Part shown: positions 3,964 to 8,959 of the stretch, piece after piece
How the letters are laid out: every line of letters begins with the position of its first letter
Numbering within the stretch: position 1 is the stretch's first letter
DNA from: Turicibacter sp. UBA7094
GTDB taxonomy: Bacteria > Bacillota_I > Bacilli_A > MOL361 > Turicibacteraceae
Direction of reading: 5' to 3'
DNA: 8,959 bases
Assembly: GCA_002493395.1 (NCBI GenBank)
Contig: DKYS01000060.1
Location: 1 to 8,959, forward strand
Translations under genes and position numbers: made by a program
The notes under the pieces: model-generated
What the model saw: only the letters and a program-made list of their open reading frames with translations
The model's database searches: none
Told to the model about the DNA's origin: nothing

Positions 3964-6471
3964 TTGAACCATATTCCAACGGGTAAGACCGCTTTTGTTT
4001 TGCAGAAAATGTCTCAATTTGTGCAAGAATATGAAGCCTCGAAGTTTAACATGTCCTCGATGCGAGCAGGGGTATCCGTTCGTGAAATTAAACATAATAA
4101 AAATGGATTACGAATTTTCAAATTACGAATTAACAAAGGGGATCGCTTATTGTTTACCTTTGATACGATGAGAATCCGTCCTGAATATCGCCAATCGATT
4201 ATTTTTTTAGATTACTGTCATCATGACAATCAAGCCATGCAAGGGCGAACGATTGGATTAAAGAATCAGCAACTTTCTGAATATGAGCCGACAGAAGAAA
4301 TGATTGAGTTTGAAATCGATCAACAATATGCCGACTTTGATTACGACCCGAACCGTGTCATTACCCGAGTGATGGATGTTCAAACGATGGCACAACTTCT
4401 CGATGAGCGAGAAGACCGAGCGGTTTATTATTTAAATGATGAACAATTTGCCTGTTTAAAGGAAAAAGATTCCCCAACCTTTATTTTTGGAAGTGCTGGA
4501 AGTGGAAAAACAACCATTAATATTCATAAAGCTTTTATTTTAGCCACCCAACCGATGAACATCGGCTATTTTACGTATTCCAATTATTTAGTGGAGGACG
4601 CGAATAAATTATTTCATAAAATTATTGAACAATCCCCGGAATATCGGGCGGATGATTTGGTTCGAAGGGTGCACTTTCACCCGCTTAATGACTATATGTC
4701 ATCCGCTGTTAAACAGTATGCCGTCTTGACGTACGAACAGTTTCGAACTTGGGTGATCGAACGACAACCGTTGTTACTACGTCAACTAAATCTTCCCCTT
4801 TACGACATTTGGAAAGAAATCCGCGGGCTCATTAAAGGAATGATTCCGAAGGAATGGATCACGTATGACGTTAATATTACCGAGCGAAAATTACCAACTG
4901 ACCTGGTGGAAGTTCTAATCCAAAAAGGGCTTGCGACCCAACAAGGCGACGTGTTGCGACTTGATGCCGAAAAACTTTATGCGGCAAAAGCGAGATTTTT
5001 AGATACTTATGAAACACGGGCGATTTTGTTAATGCATGAATTACTCGATGAATACTTACTCACCCATCAGATGCTAGATTTAGACATTTATTTAGCTTTA
5101 GATGAACAATATTGTGTGTATTCGCAACAAGAACGTGAAATGTTATATGAATTAGCGTTACGATACCAACTGTTTTTACAAGACGAAGGGTTTGTCGATG
5201 AGAATGATTTAGCACGAGCGTTTTTGAAAAAAATCAAACAAGGGGAAATTCCTCTATTTGATTTTGTCATTGCCGATGAAATTCAAGATTTAACAGAAAT
5301 TCAACTGTACGGATTAATCCGATTGGTGAAAAATAAAAATCAATTATTATTTAGTGGCGATATTAATCAAACGATTCGTCCGACGTATTTTCACACGGGG
5401 CGGGTTGAGAGTTTATTAAAAACGTCCAATACCCATCTCGGGTTTATTAAGCATCAACTCATTAAAAATTATCGAAGTACAAAAGAAGTGGTGGATTTAG
5501 CCAATCACGTCGTGGACTTACGGGTGGCACGAATCGGTCGCCAAAAGAAACATGACTACCATGAAGTCGCCGTTCGGGAATCCGGACATTCCATCTATTA
5601 TTTTGAAACAACTTATCCAAAAGAAGTGATTCGTCTTCTTGAAACGGCAGTGAATCGTCACTACGTTGCGATTGTTGTTCCAGATGAAGCCCAAAAGCGT
5701 AATTTTGAACAATTGACGCAATTAAAAGGAGCAATTTTCACGGTTGAAGAAATTAAAGGAATCGAGAAGGACTATATAATTTGCTATAATGTGATGAGTC
5801 ACTACGAAAAAGCGTGGGAAACGATTTTAACAACAGATGTGATGTATCAAAATCAATATCGCTATTATTTTAATCTTCTGTATGTTGCTCTCACACGAGC
5901 GAGACATCATTTATGTTTTATTGAAGAACAGATGCCGTCGCTTTTATACGAACATTTTCGCCCTCATTTTTTATCGTTTGATGTGTTTGATGAGGCGGAG
6001 TTGAAGTTAAATCACTTGTCAACCGATAATGAATTTTATAAAGAGGCGAAGCGATATGAGGCGCATGAGTTATATGAGCAGGCGATTTTAGAATATGAAC
6101 GTTCGAATCTAGAGGAAGCGCATCAAGATGTGAAGCGATGTCGGGCGTTAATTTTAAATAAAGAGGGGCATCACTTAGAAGCCGGGCATGCGCTCATGCA
6201 GTTAAAGGCGTATGATCTTGCGGCTAAGTGTTACCGTCAAGGACAGGATCGTCTTCATTATTTAAAGGCACGTGTCTTTTCTGAAGTTCCTTTTCAGACG
6301 TTAAAGGCAGAGTTTGAAGAAGAAGGCATCGATCTTGTGTCTTTTGTTTACGATCGGGAGGAACCGGTGAGTTGGGTGAAACGATTTAATCGATTATATA
6401 TGAAATATATGTGGCAACAAGTTAAAGGAATCGATCGGATGATTGAAACGATTGAGAGCATGAAGAGGTGA
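3964..6471 (+). CDS. UvrD/PcrA-like superfamily 1 helicase with RelE-like N-terminus and TPR-like C-terminus
   Basis: This predicted ATP-dependent 3'-5' helicase has 835 residues from TTG 3964. Its motifs are intact: Q motif LNDEQ (157-161), Walker A GSAGSGKT (176-183), Ia YFTYSNYLV (202-210), DENDLA (412-417), motif II DEIQD (438-442), motif III FSGDINQT (463-470), motif IV NYRS (502-505), motif V around EEIKGIEKD (595-603) and motif VI LYVALTRAR (639-647). Only about 90 residues separate IV from V, so the 2B region is much smaller than in UvrD or PcrA. Residues 1-100 include GLRIFKLRINKGDRLLFTF (48-66), which recalls a RelE/ParE-type fold. Residues 690-770 look like TPR repeats. The true start may be ATC 3937, which adds nine residues. 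The next gene overlaps or abuts its stop codon. Possible roles are DNA repair, RNA metabolism or phage defence. No nuclease motif is visible. Confidence 0.88.
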   Translation: MNHIPTGKTAFVLQKMSQFVQEYEASKFNMSSMRAGVSVREIKHNKNGLRIFKLRINKGDRLLFTFDTMRIRPEYRQSIIFLDYCHHDNQAMQGRTIGLKNQQLSEYEPTEEMIEFEIDQQYADFDYDPNRVITRVMDVQTMAQLLDEREDRAVYYLNDEQFACLKEKDSPTFIFGSAGSGKTTINIHKAFILATQPMNIGYFTYSNYLVEDANKLFHKIIEQSPEYRADDLVRRVHFHPLNDYMSSAVKQYAVLTYEQFRTWVIERQPLLLRQLNLPLYDIWKEIRGLIKGMIPKEWITYDVNITERKLPTDLVEVLIQKGLATQQGDVLRLDAEKLYAAKARFLDTYETRAILLMHELLDEYLLTHQMLDLDIYLALDEQYCVYSQQEREMLYELALRYQLFLQDEGFVDENDLARAFLKKIKQGEIPLFDFVIADEIQDLTEIQLYGLIRLVKNKNQLLFSGDINQTIRPTYFHTGRVESLLKTSNTHLGFIKHQLIKNYRSTKEVVDLANHVVDLRVARIGRQKKHDYHEVAVRESGHSIYYFETTYPKEVIRLLETAVNRHYVAIVVPDEAQKRNFEQLTQLKGAIFTVEEIKGIEKDYIICYNVMSHYEKAWETILTTDVMYQNQYRYYFNLLYVALTRARHHLCFIEEQMPSLLYEHFRPHFLSFDVFDEAELKLNHLSTDNEFYKEAKRYEAHELYEQAILEYERSNLEEAHQDVKRCRALILNKEGHHLEAGHALMQLKAYDLAAKCYRQGQDRLHYLKARVFSEVPFQTLKAEFEEEGIDLVSFVYDREEPVSWVKRFNRLYMKYMWQQVKGIDRMIETIESMKR
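6463..6470 (+). promoter_or_regulatory. Ribosome binding site that sets the start of the coiled-coil gene
   Basis: AAGAGGTG ends six bases before ATG 6477. The open frame also has GTG at 6468 and 6474, but these overlap or crowd the site. The helicase stop codon TGA (6469-6471) overlaps its end, so terminating ribosomes would be placed to reinitiate. Confidence 0.6.
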
Positions 6472-6476
6472 GCGTG

Positions 6477-7184
6477 ATGGATCGTGATTTTTTAGCATTA
6501 ATTCAGACATTTGAACAGGCAGCGGGCCGTCTAGAGACGCTCGATGAAACGCTATTAACGTTTAGCGATGTGATAGGCAAATTGCATCAACACTTAGATG
6601 AATTGCTTGAAATGGTCTATTTAGAGGACATTATCACGTTAGCTGAGAAAAGCAATCAAAAGCTTGAGCAGTTGAATCAAAACTTAGACCAAGTTGCTCA
6701 AACGTATGAGTCGTTGGTGGAGGCCAAGCAATTAAAGAATGGAGCGACGAATAAAGGTGATGAGAGAACCGGCACATCCGCTGAGGATGAGTCTTATTTT
6801 TACTATGTAGCTCCTCAAACGAATCAGGTCATGGCAGTTAAAAAGGAGATAGGAGCTTACCATGGACCAGTTTCTCAATTAGTTTCTAAAAAATTAGTGC
6901 AGGCAAATCGACAAGTTTTTGCTTTAAATGAGCCAACAGGGGAAGTTGTGGTTTTAAAGGGACCGCAACGGTTGATGGCGTACGCACTCGAGGCGACTGA
7001 TTTTACAGTGTTAGGTTATGAACTGTATTATTTATCGCATCAAACCGTAGGGAAACTTCATTTATTAACGCAGGAGCGTTCCCCGATGATGGAAGGCGTT
7101 CGTTCGATGAGCATTGAAAATGAAAGACTCGTGTGCCAACTCATGGACGGGACCCATCAGGTCCTTCCGCTACAGACCCTATAA
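6477..7184 (+). CDS. Coiled-coil protein with a beta-rich C-terminal domain, partner of the helicase
   Basis: The product has 235 residues from ATG 6477 (238 if GTG 6468 is used). Residues 1-86 are strongly helical and heptad-like, rich in Leu, Glu and Gln (for example SNQKLEQLNQNLDQVAQ, 59-75), indicating a coiled coil. Residues 87-106 are a polar linker rich in Gly, Lys, Glu and Asp. Residues 107-235 are predicted beta-rich, with repeated short strands around turns such as NEPTGEVVVLKGPQ (151-164). There is no membrane helix, signal peptide or catalytic motif. The gene begins five bases after the helicase stop codon and ends at a strong terminator, so the two genes form one transcript. I do not recognise the family. 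A role as a helicase partner or adaptor is inferred from context alone. Confidence 0.8.
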   Translation: MDRDFLALIQTFEQAAGRLETLDETLLTFSDVIGKLHQHLDELLEMVYLEDIITLAEKSNQKLEQLNQNLDQVAQTYESLVEAKQLKNGATNKGDERTGTSAEDESYFYYVAPQTNQVMAVKKEIGAYHGPVSQLVSKKLVQANRQVFALNEPTGEVVVLKGPQRLMAYALEATDFTVLGYELYYLSHQTVGKLHLLTQERSPMMEGVRSMSIENERLVCQLMDGTHQVLPLQTL

Positions 7185-7191
7185 CCATTAA

Positions 7192-7239
7192 ACCCGTTCC
7201 TTTTTCTAAGACATGAAAAGTTAGGAACGGGTATTTTTT
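7192..7239 (+). terminator. Terminator of the helicase operon
   Basis: ACCCGTTCCT (7192-7201) pairs perfectly with AGGAACGGGT (7223-7232). Inside it, TTTTC (7202-7206) pairs with GAAAA (7215-7219), leaving an eight-base loop and a three-base bulge. ATTTTTT follows. It lies seven bases after the stop codon of the coiled-coil gene. Confidence 0.9.
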
Positions 7240-7261
7240 AGGATGGCGTAACGAAAGAAAG

Positions 7262-7272
7262 TATGTTATGTT
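7262..7272 (+). promoter_or_regulatory. Weak candidate -10 for the AIM24-family gene
   Basis: TATGTT occurs at 7262-7267 and again at 7267-7272, the second with a TG extension (TGTTATGTT). Neither has a recognisable -35 at 17-18 bp. A promoter is expected here because a terminator precedes the gene, but its exact position is uncertain. Confidence 0.25.
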
Positions 7273-7277
7273 AAACG

Positions 7278-7284
7278 AAGGAGG
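7278..7284 (+). promoter_or_regulatory. Ribosome binding site that sets the AIM24-family start
   Basis: AAGGAGG is a full Shine-Dalgarno match seven bases before ATG 7292. The frame also opens at ATG 7268, but that codon lies upstream of the site and so is not the start. Confidence 0.9.
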
Positions 7285-7291
7285 CGATAAG

Positions 7292-7978
7292 ATGAAGTAT
7301 GAGATTTTTGGAAATGATTTACCCGGTGTATCAATCCGCTTAGATAAAGGAGAATCTGTTTATACCCAATCGGGTGGGATGTCGTGGATGTCCGATCAAA
7401 TGAAGATGGAAACGAATGTAAAAGGTGGTCTAATGAAAGGAATCGGCCGAATGTTTTCAGGTGAATCACTCTTCATGGTGACGTATACGTCAAAAGCTGA
7501 TGATCAAGAAATTGTGTTTGCTTCGACATTTCCTGGACAAATTTTAGCGTTTGATTTATCAAATGGAGAAGAATGGATTTGCCAAAAAAGTTCCTTTTTA
7601 GTTGGGGAACCGAGCATTCATTTAAGTGTCGAGTGGACGAAACGTCTTTCATCTGGTTTATTCGGAGGGGAAGGCTTTATTTTGCAACGACTTAGCGGGA
7701 AGGGAAAGGTATTTTTAGAGACAGCTGGAAGCGTCGTTAAACGGGAGCTAAAAGCGAACGAAGTCCTTAAAGTCGATACCGGAAATGTGGTCGCTTTTAG
7801 CCGAGGGGTTAACTATGAAATCGAAACCGTCAAAGGCTTTAAAAACATCTTCTTTGGTGGCGAAGGCCTCTTTTTAACGAAATTAACCGGGCCTGGAACC
7901 GTCTACCTCCAAACCTTAACCATGCAAAATGTCGCCGGACGCCTCATCCCCTATATCCCAACAGGCGGAAATCATTAA
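7292..7978 (+). CDS. AIM24 family protein (TIGR00266-type)
   Basis: The 228-residue protein matches the bacterial AIM24/DUF124 family, a beta-helix-like fold of unknown biochemical function. Hallmarks are the N-terminal SGGMSWM (27-33), the GGLMKGIGRMFSGESLF stretch (45-61) and two related C-terminal blocks, FGGEGFILQRLSGKGKVFLE (124-143) and FGGEGLFLTKLTGPGTVYLQ (188-207), which show internal duplication. Length is normal. No signal peptide or membrane helix is seen. The full ribosome binding site at 7278-7284 places the start at ATG 7292, trimming eight residues from the longest frame. It stands alone between the helicase-operon terminator and a bidirectional terminator. Yeast Aim24 is a mitochondrial protein, but its role does not transfer to bacteria. 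Family assignment is firm and function is unknown. Confidence 0.92.
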   Translation: MKYEIFGNDLPGVSIRLDKGESVYTQSGGMSWMSDQMKMETNVKGGLMKGIGRMFSGESLFMVTYTSKADDQEIVFASTFPGQILAFDLSNGEEWICQKSSFLVGEPSIHLSVEWTKRLSSGLFGGEGFILQRLSGKGKVFLETAGSVVKRELKANEVLKVDTGNVVAFSRGVNYEIETVKGFKNIFFGGEGLFLTKLTGPGTVYLQTLTMQNVAGRLIPYIPTGGNH

Positions 7979-7980
7979 AA

Positions 7981-8017
7981 ACAAAAAGGACAAAGCCACA
8001 GGTTTTGTCCTTTTTGT
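7981..8017. terminator. Bidirectional terminator between the AIM24-family and acetyltransferase genes
   Basis: A 17-bp stem (7981-7997 with 8001-8017) containing one G-U pair closes on a three-base ACA loop. A5 and T5 runs flank a GGACAAA core, so it can act in both directions. It starts two bases after the AIM24-family stop codon. Confidence 0.92.
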
Positions 8018-8021
8018 CATT

Positions 8022-8051
8022 TTAAAAAAGCCGATGCTAGCCCTTTTTTAA
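8022..8051 (-). terminator. Possible weak second hairpin after the acetyltransferase gene
   Basis: TTAAAAAAG (8022-8030) is complementary to CTTTTTTAA (8043-8051) around a 12-base loop. The stem is almost all A-T, so it is weak. It starts directly after the minus-strand stop codon and may assist the stronger terminator beyond it. Confidence 0.3.
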
Positions 8052-8052
8052 T

Positions 8053-8667
8053 TTAATCAATATCTATCTTCATTTCATTAAAGTAGTATTCATAGTCGCG
8101 TTCGTTAATTGTTCTTAATACTTTACATGGATTTCCAACAGCGACAACATGAGCAGGAATATCTTTAGTGACGATACTCCCTGCTCCGATGACCGTGTTA
8201 TCCCCAATGGTAACACCAGGTAAAACGACAGCTCCCGCTCCAATCCAAACATTATTTCCAATGGTAATTGGCCGGTTAAATTGAGCTTGTTTTATTCGAA
8301 GCTCAGGGTGAATGGGGTGAGCGGCCGTTGCTAAAGTCACATTGGGCCCAAACATCACGTTGTTTCCAACATAAATATGTGTATCATCTACTAAAGTTAA
8401 ATTAAAATTTGCATAAACCCCGTTTCCAAAATGAACGTGACGTCCTCCCCAGTTTGCACGAAGTGGGGGTTCGATGTAACAACCTTCTCCAATCTCAGCA
8501 AACATTTCTTTTAGCAGTTCGGTTCGTTTTTGAAACTCAGTTGGACGAGTTTGGTTAAAGTCGTATAGACGATCTAAACATTTTTCTTGCTTGGTCATAA
8601 GTTCTTCGTTATTGCAGTAATATAACTTTTGATGATGCATGCGTTCTAATGTTTCCTTGTAATTCAT
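8053..8667 (-). CDS. Maltose/galactoside O-acetyltransferase family protein (left-handed beta helix)
   Basis: The 204-residue enzyme is expected to transfer acetyl from acetyl-CoA to a sugar hydroxyl, as LacA and Maa do, and to act as a cytoplasmic trimer. Residues 1-55 form the N-terminal Mac-type helical domain (with the motif LDRLYDFNQTRP, 31-42). Residues 75-180 are hexapeptide repeats of the left-handed beta helix, such as IGNNVWIGAGAVVLPGVTIG (136-155). The catalytic His is expected to be H117 in TAAHPIHPE (114-122). Length is normal. The frame opens at ATG 8673, but AAAAGGAG at 8675-8682 is only one base from it and seven from ATG 8667, so I prefer 8667. The physiological sugar is unknown: detoxification of non-metabolised sugars and cell-envelope modification are both possible. 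Confidence 0.92.
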   Translation of the reverse strand: MNYKETLERMHHQKLYYCNNEELMTKQEKCLDRLYDFNQTRPTEFQKRTELLKEMFAEIGEGCYIEPPLRANWGGRHVHFGNGVYANFNLTLVDDTHIYVGNNVMFGPNVTLATAAHPIHPELRIKQAQFNRPITIGNNVWIGAGAVVLPGVTIGDNTVIGAGSIVTKDIPAHVVAVGNPCKVLRTINERDYEYYFNEMKIDID

Positions 8668-8674
8668 ACCCATT

Positions 8675-8682
8675 CTCCTTTT
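8675..8682 (-). promoter_or_regulatory. Ribosome binding site that sets the acetyltransferase start
   Basis: AAAAGGAG on the minus strand lies seven bases upstream of ATG 8667 and only one base from ATG 8673. Spacing favours the second ATG. Confidence 0.7.
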
Positions 8683-8684
8683 AA

Positions 8685-8698
8685 GTAAAGCGTTTCAA
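8685..8698. promoter_or_regulatory. Partial cre-like (CcpA) site at the acetyltransferase transcript start
   Basis: GTAAAGCGTTTCAA agrees with the cre consensus TGWAARCGYTWNCW at 11 of 14 positions, including the central AAGCGTTT. It overlaps the predicted transcript start (about 8697), a position from which CcpA represses. The outer TG of the consensus is missing, so the call is tentative. Confidence 0.3.
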
Positions 8699-8703
8699 TT
8701 ATT

Positions 8704-8733
8704 AGTTTAGCATGGAAATGATAGTAAATACAA
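8704..8733 (-). promoter_or_regulatory. Promoter of the acetyltransferase gene
   Basis: On the minus strand TTGTAT (8733-8728) and TAAACT (8709-8704) are separated by 18 bp. The -10 has a TGC extension (TGCTAAACT). Both hexamers are imperfect. The transcript would start about 30 bases before the start codon. Confidence 0.45.
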
Positions 8734-8766
8734 TTCATTCTATCTTTTTAATTTGTCAGAATGAAT
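8733..8766. repeat. Perfect 9-bp inverted repeat upstream of the acetyltransferase promoter
   Basis: ATTCATTCT (8733-8741) is the exact reverse complement of AGAATGAAT (8758-8766), with a 16-base spacer. The arms are 25 bp apart centre to centre. The repeat borders the -35 hexamer, where an activator or repressor operator could lie. It has no T tail and is not a terminator. Confidence 0.4.
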
Positions 8767-8905
8767 GCACGTTTTCGCATATGTATTTTACTTTCATAAC
8801 TATTTGCTTTTTTTAAATCTATATCCTTTTCTTTTCATTAGATGGAGAGTCTTATAAGTGATGTTAGGTGAGTGAAAGGAATGGAATGACAGATGCTAAT
8901 CCGTA

Positions 8906-8944
8906 AAAAAACTGCCTCCCATGGTTATGAGGAGGCAGTTTTTT
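8906..8944. terminator. Strong terminator of a gene outside the window
   Basis: AAAAAACTGCCTCC (8906-8919) pairs perfectly with GGAGGCAGTTTTTT (8931-8944), a 14-bp stem with an 11-base loop, flanked by A and T runs. No plus-strand gene ends before it, so it most likely terminates a minus-strand gene entering from the right. No coding end of that gene can be defined in the last 15 bases. Positions 8767-8905 contain only very short open frames and I see no gene there. Confidence 0.85.
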
Positions 8945-8959
8945 GAATTGGATGACCAT

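Noticed and set aside
5462..5734. Minus-strand open frames antisense to the helicase
   Set aside because: They are antisense shadows without ribosome binding sites. The helicase motifs on the plus strand explain the region.
8821..8903. Short plus-strand frames (for example ATG 8840 and GTG 8871) before the final terminator
   Set aside because: They are of at most about 13 codons, without a convincing ribosome binding site. The terminator more likely serves a minus-strand gene outside the window.

Overview
The window is low-GC, purine-biased, gene-dense Bacillota (Firmicutes) DNA. Nearly every gene has a strong AGGAG-type ribosome binding site, several promoters carry a TG-extended -10, and gene ends are marked by long hairpin terminators with T tails. 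The protein set (NhaC-type antiporter, CspA-family protein, AIM24-family protein, LacA/Maa-type acetyltransferase) fits a gut or environmental member of Bacilli or Erysipelotrichia. A Turicibacter-like host is only a guess. I see no transposase, phage gene, tRNA, rRNA or CRISPR array.

Layout. Positions 1-118 hold the C-terminal end of a small membrane-anchored protein, followed by a terminator. Positions 205-1717 form a tight three-gene operon: a six-helix membrane protein of unknown role, a RimJ/RimL-type GNAT acetyltransferase, and a small protein that weakly resembles the accessory-Sec protein Asp3. This operon converges on a minus-strand NhaC-family Na+/H+ antiporter (1760-3151), and both share a perfect 13-bp bidirectional terminator. 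The antiporter promoter diverges from a cold-shock gene (3507-3704), which has a good promoter, a leader of about 135 nt and its own terminator.

The most unusual part is 3878-7232. A promoter drives a two-gene operon made of an 835+ residue UvrD/PcrA-type SF1 helicase and an overlapping gene for a coiled-coil protein. The helicase has an N-terminal region that looks like a RelE/ParE-fold domain, a reduced 2B region and a TPR-like C-terminus. Its strong Shine-Dalgarno sequence points at an ATC codon instead of ATG, GTG or TTG. The downstream protein ends in a beta-rich domain I cannot assign. The two probably work as a pair, and this is the best candidate for an undescribed system.

After that operon come an AIM24-family protein (7292-7978) and a convergent sugar O-acetyltransferase (8053-8667), sharing a 17-bp bidirectional terminator. 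The acetyltransferase promoter is flanked by a perfect inverted repeat and a partial cre-like (CcpA) site. The window ends in a 14-bp terminator hairpin whose gene lies outside.
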